From positions 1-36,102 of the forward strand of contig JAJEBU010000158.1 of assembly GCA_022822375.1 (NCBI GenBank): a DNA stretch of 36,102 nt, in the 5' to 3' direction. The translations under genes and the position numbers were made by a program. This document shows, piece after piece, positions 27,011-34,218 of the stretch (the stretch's first letter is position 1; every line of letters starts with the position of its first letter). Source of the stretch: Dehalococcoidia bacterium. Lineage in GTDB: Bacteria > Chloroflexota > Dehalococcoidia > Bin125. Below the pieces are notes generated by a model that ran no database searches, was not told the DNA's origin, and was given only the letters and a program-made list of their open reading frames with translations.

Positions 27011-27469
27011 ATGCCAGAGATTGTTCAACTGCCGGCCCGGCGGATGGCGGTCATACATACATCCGCCTCGACTGCGGAGCTACCCGCCGAGTTCGCGCGC
27101 ATCTTCCCCGCCGTCCATGCCGCGCTGCTCGAGCAGGGCGTCGCCCAGTCGGAAATGGGCCATGTGATCGCGGTCTATCACACGATGGACGCGAATCAGA
27201 TGGAGCTGTCGGGCGGGATCGAGATCGGTGAAGGCGTCGCGGTCTCGCCGCCGCTCGAGTTGCTGGAGCTGCCGGCATGCGAGGCGATCAAGGCCGACCA
27301 CATTGGCCCGTACGATCAGCTGGCGACAACGCATGAGGCAGTCTGGGCGTACGTGCAGGAGATTGGTCGCGCGCCCGCCGGCGGCCCGACGGAGCGCTAC
27401 ATCACCGATCCGCAGGCGGAGCCGGATGCATCGAAGTGGCACACGGAGATTCTGTTGCCGCTGCAGTAG
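27011..27469 (+). CDS. GyrI-like small-molecule-binding domain protein, copy 2
   Basis: 152 residues, exactly the same length as the preceding gene and plainly a tandem duplicate: RRMAVIHTSASTAELP, FARIFPAVHAALLEQG, AVYHTMDAN and SKWHTEILLPLQ match position by position. The middle part is diverged, suggesting a different ligand. GAGAGGAACGAG precedes the ATG. Followed by the tRNA-Gly gene on the opposite strand. Confidence 0.82.
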   Translation: MPEIVQLPARRMAVIHTSASTAELPAEFARIFPAVHAALLEQGVAQSEMGHVIAVYHTMDANQMELSGGIEIGEGVAVSPPLELLELPACEAIKADHIGPYDQLATTHEAVWAYVQEIGRAPAGGPTERYITDPQAEPDASKWHTEILLPLQ

Positions 27470-27512
27470 GCGTCCGAGGCATCCAAGCCTCACACCGTGC
27501 AGCGTGCAAGCG

Positions 27513-27587
27513 TGGAGCGGGGGACGGGATTCGAACCCGCGGCCACCTGCTTGGAAGGCAGGAGCTCTACCCCTGAGCTACCCCCGC
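27513..27587 (-). tRNA. tRNA-Gly (anticodon TCC)
   Basis: On the minus strand the acceptor GCGGGGG pairs with CCCCCGC, the anticodon stem CTGC-type closes loop CTTCCAA with anticodon TCC, and the T arm reads GGGTTCGAATCCC. CCA is encoded at 27513-27515. It lies between the second GyrI-like gene and the sigma factor gene. Confidence 0.96.
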
Positions 27588-27603
27588 CCGCTCCGCTTGC
27601 AGC

Positions 27604-29271
27604 TTAGCGCTCGTTGGCGTCCTTCAACGTCGGGTCGCGCCGCAGCTCGCGCATCGCCTTGGCTTGCAGCTGGCGAATCCGCTCGCGCGTCAGGCCGAAC
27701 TGATCGCCCACCTCCTGCAGCGTGCGGGTCATACCGCCGTCGTTGAGGCCGTAGCGGCTGCGCATCACCTGTTCCTCGCGCGGGTCGAGCCGGGCGAGCG
27801 CGTCGTACACGAGTTGCCGGTTCTCGTCCGACATGACCTCCTGCTCCGGCGTCAGCGCGTCGGGATCAGTGATGAACTGCTCCAGGCTCGACTCGTCGTC
27901 CTCGTTCGAGATGTTCTTGTCCAGGGAGGCCGGCGTCAGCGCAAAGCGCCGCAACTGTCTGACCCGGGGCTCATCGATCTCAAGCACCAGGGCGATCGCC
28001 GAGTCCGACACTTCGCCGATGCCCTGCTGTTCCAGACGGCGCTCGGCCAGCTTGAACTTGTTGATCATCTCGGCCGTGTGAACCGGGATTCGGATCAACT
28101 GGCCGTACTCCGACACGCCCCGCGTCACGGCCTGCCGAATCCACCACGTGGCATAGGTCGAGAACTTGTTTCCCTGTCGGTAGTCGAACTTCTCCACCGC
28201 GCGCATCAGTCCCACGTTGCCTTCCTGGATCAGATCGAGCATGTGCAAGCCGCGGTTCTGGTACTTCTTGACGACCGACACGACGAGCCGCAAGTTGGAG
28301 TTGTAGAGCGTCGTCTCGGCGTCGTAACCGTCCCACTTCGCAGCGATCAGGCGCCGCTCGATGCGGCGGACGAGCTTCGCGTCCGCTGCGATCCGTTCTG
28401 CGCCATCAGCCGGGACGCCGTCAACGAGCGGATCCTGTCCCAACGTCTCGGCGGACAGCCGGTAGAGCCGACTGTCAACCAGCGTGGTCAGGATCGACAG
28501 GCCGATGAGCAGGTCACGGACGCGTTCGCTGTCCGCGTCCCAGCCGGCGGCAATCTGATCGATCAGATGCGTGTCGGCCTGGCCGTTGGCCGCTTCGCCG
28601 TCGACGGCGTCGCGGAAGCGCGGTTCGCGAACCACCTCGCTCAGATCGAGGTGGTGACGGTATTGGTAGTGGGCCGCGATCTCGACGAGCGGCCGCAGCG
28701 TGTGCAGCTGCTCGAGCAGCTTGACCCAGACCAGGGTCGGGCTCGGCTCCAGACCGCGTGGGCCGCGCGGGCCGCTCTGCTCGCGCAGGAGGCGCTCGAC
28801 CTCGTCGATCCAGCGGGCCTGTTCGATCTGCACGCCGAGCCGCTGCTCGTCCTCGCGGTCGAGCAATTCCCAGCGGCTGATGTCCTGGAAGTAGCGTCGC
28901 ACGGCGTCAGCCTCGTCGGAGTGCTCGCCGGTGCGCTTGGGCTTGCGGCGCTTGGGCGCGGATCTGCCGTCTGCGCTGCAACGGTCCGTCGCGTCGATGG
29001 CCAGTTCAGCCGGGATGTCGTCCAGCCAATCCCAGCGGACCCCGTCGGCGCCGCTGCGGACGGCCGGGCGAGCGGAGTGCTTCATCCGCTTGCGCCAGAG
29101 GGCGGCGGTGTCCTTGGACGGCGCGCGCACCTCCGACACGTCGAAGTCGGGCAGCATGTCCGTCCAGGCGTCGGCCTTCGCGGCGAACAGATCGTTCAGC
29201 TCGGCGCACTGCTGCGGCGTGTGGTCGGTCCGCCGGCAGACTCGTCGGTTCGTTCGGTTCGTGGTGTCCAT
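27604..29271 (-). CDS. rpoD: Primary-type RNA polymerase sigma-70 factor
   Basis: 555 residues. No clear region 1.1; region 1.2 is at about 121-155 (AVRRYFQDI..DREDEQRLG). A long non-conserved stretch to about 300 precedes region 2 with NLRLVVSVVKKYQNRGLHML, DLIQEGNVGLMRAVEKFDY and FSTYATWWIRQAV (-10 recognition and melting). Region 3 has RIPVHTAEMINK, and region 4 the helix-turn-helix LQEVGDQFGLTRERIRQLQAKA (-35). Regions 2 to 4 match housekeeping SigA/RpoD. AAGGGGG lies seven bases before the ATG. Whether it is the main or one of several primary-like sigma factors cannot be told. Confidence 0.93.
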   Translation of the reverse strand: MDTTNRTNRRVCRRTDHTPQQCAELNDLFAAKADAWTDMLPDFDVSEVRAPSKDTAALWRKRMKHSARPAVRSGADGVRWDWLDDIPAELAIDATDRCSADGRSAPKRRKPKRTGEHSDEADAVRRYFQDISRWELLDREDEQRLGVQIEQARWIDEVERLLREQSGPRGPRGLEPSPTLVWVKLLEQLHTLRPLVEIAAHYQYRHHLDLSEVVREPRFRDAVDGEAANGQADTHLIDQIAAGWDADSERVRDLLIGLSILTTLVDSRLYRLSAETLGQDPLVDGVPADGAERIAADAKLVRRIERRLIAAKWDGYDAETTLYNSNLRLVVSVVKKYQNRGLHMLDLIQEGNVGLMRAVEKFDYRQGNKFSTYATWWIRQAVTRGVSEYGQLIRIPVHTAEMINKFKLAERRLEQQGIGEVSDSAIALVLEIDEPRVRQLRRFALTPASLDKNISNEDDESSLEQFITDPDALTPEQEVMSDENRQLVYDALARLDPREEQVMRSRYGLNDGGMTRTLQEVGDQFGLTRERIRQLQAKAMRELRRDPTLKDANER

Positions 29272-29477
29272 GCGTGCCCCCTTTCAGAAGGCCCAACCCG
29301 CTCGACGAAACGCTCGCCAGCAGTCGGTTCACAGACGATACGAATCTGGAAGGCAACTTGTTCCCGCCGTCCAGTGCATCTGCATCGGGCGACACGAGAA
29401 GTGTGATCACCGCGCGGCACCCCAGGATTTCTGTTCCGTTGGAACGGCCTGGGCGCGTAGTTGGTTACAGAGGAGAG

Positions 29478-30077
29478 CTAGTCGGCAAGCACGGCCACGG
29501 CCGATGTTGCCGCATCTGGCTCGTGGCGGACGTCGTTCGCGTCCAGCGAACGGGTCCAGGCAGCGAACTCCAGCATGATCCCGTCGGGGTCGTAGAAGTA
29601 CACCGATCGCACGAAGACTCCCTCGTGGTTGTCGCGGGCGATGCCGCGCGGGGAATCGTCGTGGTTGAGGATCGGTGTGCAGCGGACGCCGGCCGCGATC
29701 AGCCGCTCGCGCATCTCTTCGATCTCATCAGCGTCGACGTTGAACGCGACGTGGTTCATCGACGCGACCGCGGTTGTCAGCTCGGCGCTGGGGTCGAAGA
29801 ATGTCTGCGGATCGGGAGAGGCGATGCCAGGCACGGCGTCGGGCGCGTCGGGGAAGTTGAAGAACGCGAGACAGTCGCCGTTGCCGATGTCAAAGAAGAA
29901 ATGCTGACCGCCGCCGTTGGGCAACTCGATGGTCTTGACCAGCGGGAAACCCATCACGCCCTCGTAGAAGTCAACGGTGCGCTGCATGTCACGGCAGACC
30001 AGCGCGAGGTGGTTGATGCCGGAGACGTTGAAGCGACCAACCTTGGTGCGGGTCTGCTCGTCGAAACTGGTGGCCAT
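29478..30077 (-). CDS. VOC-superfamily (glyoxalase/extradiol dioxygenase-like) protein
   Basis: 199 residues beginning MATSFDEQTRTK. The first VOC unit starts INHLALVCRDMQRTVDFYEGVMGFPL with a metal-ligand histidine, the second has NHVAFNVDADEIEEMRERL and the last has the glutamate ligand in YFYDPDGIMLEF. A metal enzyme of the glyoxalase/dioxygenase type is likely; the substrate is unknown. The start at 30077 is preferred over an ATG five codons upstream because AAGGAG sits six bases before it. It is 206 nt upstream of the sigma factor gene in the same direction; this gap shows nothing coding. Confidence 0.88.
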   Translation of the reverse strand: MATSFDEQTRTKVGRFNVSGINHLALVCRDMQRTVDFYEGVMGFPLVKTIELPNGGGQHFFFDIGNGDCLAFFNFPDAPDAVPGIASPDPQTFFDPSAELTTAVASMNHVAFNVDADEIEEMRERLIAAGVRCTPILNHDDSPRGIARDNHEGVFVRSVYFYDPDGIMLEFAAWTRSLDANDVRHEPDAATSAVAVLAD

Positions 30078-30249
30078 CTCGATCTCCTTCACGCGCTCTT
30101 GCGCTGCTCAGCGCAGGTTGGCGGCTGCGCTGATCCTCCTGGTGCTGTGCCTCAGGTTACTCGGTCGGCAAGCCGAATATCGGCGGTCGAACTGGGGCCG
30201 CAACAGGCCGTGATCGCTTGCGTTTCGGGGTCGAGAACTATCGACTCAG

Positions 30250-30278
30250 TTGGTATTGATATTGAAGTTTCCTATCGT
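30250..30278 (+). promoter_or_regulatory. Possible promoter of the glyoxylate shunt genes
   Basis: The 316-nt gap between the divergent VOC and malate synthase genes turns AT-rich near 30240-30320, unlike its surroundings. TTGGTA at 30250-30255 and TATCGT at 30273-30278 are 17 nt apart, a reasonable sigma70 match. A second TTGACG at 30294 has a weaker TACCTT 16 nt on. No operator could be identified. Confidence 0.35.
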
Positions 30279-30393
30279 ATTGCCCAGTGACTATTGACGC
30301 GCCCACCAGCATTTCTACCTTAATCAAACGTTCACACAGGCGCCGCGTTCAGCCGAGCCGGACGCGGACAGCGCGCGGAGACCGAGCAATCCG

Positions 30394-31989
30394 ATGACCC
30401 AGTCCACAGAACTCACCATGCCCGACGGCGTCGAAGTCGTTGGCGCGCTCCAGGAACGCTTCGACGAGATTCTGACGACGGACGCACTGGCCTTCGTCGC
30501 CAACTTGCATCGCACCTTCAACGCCCGTCGACAGGCGCTGATCGAGCGGCGCGCCGAGCGTCAGGTTGAGTTTGACGGCGGCGCCCTGCCCGACTTCCTG
30601 TCAGACACCGAGGAGATCCGCTTCGGCTCCTGGCAGGTCGCGCCGACGCCCGAGGACCTGCAGCAGCGCTGGGCCGAGATCACCGGCCCGGTCGACCGCA
30701 AGATGATGATCGGCGCGCTGAACTCCGGCGCTGACGCGTTCATGGCCGACTTTGAGGACTCGCTCGCACCGACCTGGGACAATGTCGTCAACGGCCAGAT
30801 CAACTGTCGCGACGCCGTCCGTCGTGAGATCACCTTTGAGAACCCGGACGGCAGCGTGCGCGAGCTGAATGACCAGATCGCGACCCTGCTGATCCGTCCG
30901 CGCGGTTGGCATCTGGACGACAAGCATGTGCTGGTCGACGGCGAGCCGATCTCGGCATCGTTGTTCGACTTTGGCATGTACATGTTCCACAACGCCGCGG
31001 AGCGGATCGCGCGCGGCACCGGTCCGTACTTCTACCTGCCCAAGCTCGAGTCGCACCTCGAGGCGCGGCTGTGGAACGACGCGTTCATTCAGGCGCAGGA
31101 CGAGCTGGGCCTCCCGCAGGGCAGCATCCGCGCGACCGTGCTGATCGAAACCTTGCCCGCAGCGTTCGAGATGGAGGAAATCCTCTACGAGCTGCGCGAT
31201 CACTCCGCCGGACTCAATGCCGGCCGCTGGGATTACATCTTCTCCGCCGTCAAGCGCTTTAAGTCGCAACCAACCTTCACCCTGCCGGACCGCGCCCAAG
31301 TGACGATGACCACGCCGTTCATGCGCGCCTACACGGAGCTGCTCGTCCGTACCTGCCACAAGCGTGGCGCCCACGCGATGGGCGGCATGGCGGCATTCAT
31401 TCCCTCGCGACGTGACCCAGAAATCAACGAGATCGCCCTCGCCGGCGTCCGCGCCGACAAAGAGCGCGAGTCGACCGACGGCTTCGACGGCACCTGGGTC
31501 GCGCACCCTGACCTGGTCAACGTCGCCCGCGAGATCTTCGAGACCAACCTCGGCGGCGCGCGCAACCAGCGCGAGCGGATGCGTGAGGACGTCACCGTCA
31601 GCGCCGGTGAGCTGGTCTCGCTGGATGAGTCAGGCGGTTCGGTGTCCGAAACTGGCCTGCGCGCCAACATCTCGGTCGCGTTGCAGTACATCAACAGCTG
31701 GCTCAACGGCGTCGGCGCGGCCGCGATCAACAACCTGATGGAAGACGCGGCCACGGCGGAAATCTCGCGGGGCCAGATTTGGCAGTGGATTCAGCACTCG
31801 GCCGCGCTCGACGACGGCCGCACGATCACCGCTCAGCTCTATGAGTCACTGCGCGACGACGAACTCGCTGCTCTGGGCGGCGCGTCCGAGTCCCGCTTCG
31901 GCGATGCGGTCGAGATTCTCGACCAACTGGTTTTGAACGAGGAGTTCACTGAGTTCCTCACCCTGCCCGCCTACGAGTATCTCGACTAG
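30394..31989 (+). CDS. aceB: Malate synthase (isoform A type)
   Basis: 531 residues, the size of malate synthase A. The segments [63 protein letters not shown] and [17 protein letters not shown] are all family hallmarks and contain the catalytic arginine and aspartate. It condenses glyoxylate with acetyl-CoA to malate. The partner isocitrate lyase gene follows 92 nt downstream in the same direction, so the complete glyoxylate shunt is here, allowing growth on acetate or fatty acids. Confidence 0.97.
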   Translation: MTQSTELTMPDGVEVVGALQERFDEILTTDALAFVANLHRTFNARRQALIERRAERQVEFDGGALPDFLSDTEEIRFGSWQVAPTPEDLQQRWAEITGPVDRKMMIGALNSGADAFMADFEDSLAPTWDNVVNGQINCRDAVRREITFENPDGSVRELNDQIATLLIRPRGWHLDDKHVLVDGEPISASLFDFGMYMFHNAAERIARGTGPYFYLPKLESHLEARLWNDAFIQAQDELGLPQGSIRATVLIETLPAAFEMEEILYELRDHSAGLNAGRWDYIFSAVKRFKSQPTFTLPDRAQVTMTTPFMRAYTELLVRTCHKRGAHAMGGMAAFIPSRRDPEINEIALAGVRADKERESTDGFDGTWVAHPDLVNVAREIFETNLGGARNQRERMREDVTVSAGELVSLDESGGSVSETGLRANISVALQYINSWLNGVGAAAINNLMEDAATAEISRGQIWQWIQHSAALDDGRTITAQLYESLRDDELAALGGASESRFGDAVEILDQLVLNEEFTEFLTLPAYEYLD

Positions 31990-32081
31990 GCGGAACAAGT
32001 ACGGGCACTTCGGCTGGGGACAGCCGTCAACACGTGATCCGACGCCACGGATCGGACACGCGAAGCCACGGAGGAATCCTG

Positions 32082-33407
32082 ATGACGACAAACGGCACGA
32101 ACGGGACCGGCAACCCACCGGCCAGCGCCGCCGCCGCGCTCGAACACGAGTGGGCGACGAATCCGCGCTGGGAAGGCGTCCAGCGCAACTATACGGCCGC
32201 CGACGTCCTGAAGCTGCGCCCCTCGCTGCTGCCCGAGTCCGCAATCGCCCGCAACGGCGCCGAGCGGCTCTGGACGCAGATGCAGCAGAATGAGTTCGTG
32301 CGCACCTTCGGCGCGGTCACCGGGGCGCAAGCGGTGCAAATGGCCAAGGCCGGACTCGAGGCCATCTACGTCTCCGGCTGGCAGGTCGCGGCCGACGCCA
32401 ACACCTCCGGACACACCTACCCCGACCAGTCCCTCTATCCCGTCAACAGCGTGCCGTCGCTCGTTAAGCGACTCAACAACGCCCTCATGCGCGCCGACCA
32501 GATCGACCGACTCGAGAGCCGCGAGGCCGTTGACTACTACCTGCCGATCGTGGCCGACGCTGAGGCTGGCTTCGGCGGTCCGATCCACGCCTTCGAGCTG
32601 ATGCGCAACATGATCGAGGCCGGCGCCGGCGGGGTCCACTACGAAGACCAGCTGGCAGCCGAGAAGAAGTGTGGACACATGGGCGGCAAGGTGCTCGTGC
32701 CGACCGCCCAGCACGTGCGCACGCTGCAGGCTGCCCGACTCGCCGCCGACGTGATGGACGTGCCTACCATCCTGATGGCTCGCACCGACGCCCTCTCGGC
32801 CACGCTGATGACCACCGACATCGACGAGCGCGACCGCGAGTTCACGACCGGCGAGCGAACGGCCGAAGGCTACTTCGGTGTGACCGGCGGGATCGACTCC
32901 GCGATTGCTCGCGGCCTCGCCTTCGCGCCGCACGCGGATCTGATCTGGTGCGAGACCTCGGTGCCCGACATCGGTGAGGCGCGCGACTTCGCTCAGGCGC
33001 TCAAGGCCGAGTTCCCCAACAAGATGCTTGCCTACAACTGCTCGCCGTCGTTCAACTGGAAGCGTCACCTGGACGACGCGACCATCGCGAACTTCCAGGA
33101 ACAGCTGGCCGAGATGGGCTACAAGTTCCAGTTCATCACCCTGGCCGGCTGGCACGGCATCAACTACCACACCTTCAACCTCGCCTCCGGCTACCGCGAC
33201 CGCGGCATGGCCGCCTACGTCGAGTTGCAGGAAGGTGAGTTCGAGGCCGAGGCCAACGGCTACACCGCCACGAAGCACCAGCGCGAAGCGGGCACCAGCT
33301 ACTTCGACGAGGTGTTGCTCACGGTCACGGGCGGCGACGCGGCCACGACCGCGCTCAGCGGCTCGACCGAGTCGGCCCAGTTCGAAGAGGCCGTCACCGC
33401 CGACTAG
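32082..33407 (+). CDS. aceA: Isocitrate lyase
   Basis: 441 residues. The catalytic [14 protein letters not shown] segment with its active cysteine (about 197-210), [12 protein letters not shown], and [14 protein letters not shown] identify isocitrate lyase, which splits isocitrate into glyoxylate and succinate. The ATG at 32082 has a good GGAGGA six bases before; the earlier ATG at 32034 would add a charged leader with no family match. It is followed 27 nt later by a strong hairpin. Confidence 0.97.
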   Translation: MTTNGTNGTGNPPASAAAALEHEWATNPRWEGVQRNYTAADVLKLRPSLLPESAIARNGAERLWTQMQQNEFVRTFGAVTGAQAVQMAKAGLEAIYVSGWQVAADANTSGHTYPDQSLYPVNSVPSLVKRLNNALMRADQIDRLESREAVDYYLPIVADAEAGFGGPIHAFELMRNMIEAGAGGVHYEDQLAAEKKCGHMGGKVLVPTAQHVRTLQAARLAADVMDVPTILMARTDALSATLMTTDIDERDREFTTGERTAEGYFGVTGGIDSAIARGLAFAPHADLIWCETSVPDIGEARDFAQALKAEFPNKMLAYNCSPSFNWKRHLDDATIANFQEQLAEMGYKFQFITLAGWHGINYHTFNLASGYRDRGMAAYVELQEGEFEAEANGYTATKHQREAGTSYFDEVLLTVTGGDAATTALSGSTESAQFEEAVTAD

Positions 33408-33434
33408 TCCCCACCTCTCTCCAGGCTCTGACTT

Positions 33435-33464
33435 CACACAGCCCCGCCGAGGCGGGGCTGTGTG
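33435..33464 (+). terminator. Strong hairpin terminator after isocitrate lyase
   Basis: CACACAGCCCCGCC (33435-33448) and GGCGGGGCTGTGTG (33451-33464) are fully complementary; with the innermost pair open the stem has 13 pairs and loop CGAG. The T-run is weak (CTACTT), so a strictly intrinsic action is uncertain, but position right after the shunt genes fits termination. Confidence 0.7.
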
Positions 33465-33484
33465 CTACTTCGGCGGCAGTCGAA

Positions 33485-33820
33485 ATGCCAGAGATCCCAT
33501 TCGGCGGACTACTGCCAAGCGAAGGCATCCATGATCATCTCTGGCGTCACGGCCTCGCTTTCTTCGATGCGGAAGACGTGTGGGAGGGCCCAGCGAAGTT
33601 CTTTCCGCAACCGCCTCGGACGCGGACGAACGAAGATGGTTCCCATTACCGCCAGCCTGAGCGAATGAAAATGGTCGGGCCCGACGACGGCGGCCGCATG
33701 CTGACCTTCATCCTCTCGCTCCCTGATGAGTTTGGACATTCTCTTGTGATCACGGGATGGAACTCAACCGTAGGCGAACAAACTCGGTACCATCGACCAG
33801 GAGGAAGGATGCGCCGCTAA
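33485..33820 (+). CDS. BrnT-like toxin (intact copy)
   Basis: 111 residues starting MPEIPFGGLLPSEGIHDH. The segment HDHLWRHGLAFFDAEDVWEG corresponds to the KHGVSFEEA-like helix of BrnT, followed by strands around HYRQPERMKMVG, RMLTFILSLP and HSLVITGW, ending GEQTRYHRPGGRMRR. BrnT proteins are small RNases neutralised by a DNA-binding antitoxin encoded next in line. The family placement is from pattern resemblance only. The antitoxin start overlaps its stop (TAATG). GC is lower than in neighbouring metabolic genes. It is paralogous to the interrupted gene at 24481. Confidence 0.72.
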   Translation: MPEIPFGGLLPSEGIHDHLWRHGLAFFDAEDVWEGPAKFFPQPPRTRTNEDGSHYRQPERMKMVGPDDGGRMLTFILSLPDEFGHSLVITGWNSTVGEQTRYHRPGGRMRR

Positions 33821-34083
33821 TGCCCGAGCATCATGACCACGTTCACATCGACACTCCCATAGACGATATGGAAGAAATCCCGTACGACCCCGCCTTGAAA
33901 GCGCCCAGGAACTTGAAGATCGAGCTAAAGTTCGACGGTGGCGAGATCGACCGTCTCAAGGCCGGTACGCCGCGCCCGGTGCATCTGCACAACTGGATGA
34001 AGGAAGCCATCCTCGAAAAGGCCGACCGCGAAGCCCAACGCGCGGCTCGGAGCAGCGAACGAAGCGTCGAAGCCGCCGACTGA
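33820..34083 (+). CDS. BrnA/CopG-like antitoxin of the second cassette
   Basis: 87 residues from ATG 33820. The acidic N-terminal part is variable; NLKIELKFDGGEIDRLKAG and HLHNWMKEAILEKADREAQR match the ribbon-helix-helix core of the first copy. GGAGGAAGGATG in the end of the toxin frame provides the ribosome site. Likely neutralises the toxin and represses the cassette; inferred. Confidence 0.72.
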   Translation: MPEHHDHVHIDTPIDDMEEIPYDPALKAPRNLKIELKFDGGEIDRLKAGTPRPVHLHNWMKEAILEKADREAQRAARSSERSVEAAD

Positions 34084-34162
34084 CGAGCGTTCTGTCAAGT
34101 GATCGGAGCACGCTGAGGTAGCCTACCCGCGCCTGACCGAGCGGATAGGACCCCCGTTGTTG

Positions 34163-34180
34163 CCCCCCCCCCCCCCCCCC
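34163..34180. repeat. Homopolymeric run of 18 C
   Basis: Eighteen cytosines in a row directly upstream of the metallopeptidase coding region. No other homopolymer of this size is in the window. A run this long is prone to slippage during replication, and also to sequencing or assembly error. An AGGA (34147-34150) and a pair of TTG codons (34157, 34160) lie just upstream; they are in a different frame from the peptidase unless the tract changes by +1 or -2. Confidence 0.85.
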
Positions 34181-34218
34181 AATGCCTGATTGACCACATC
34201 TCGAAGCGCTTGGCCGCC

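Noticed and set aside
27664-29406. 580-codon plus-strand open frame opposite the sigma factor
   Set aside because: It is the mirror of a strongly conserved sigma-70 gene in high-GC DNA and its translation has no family motif.
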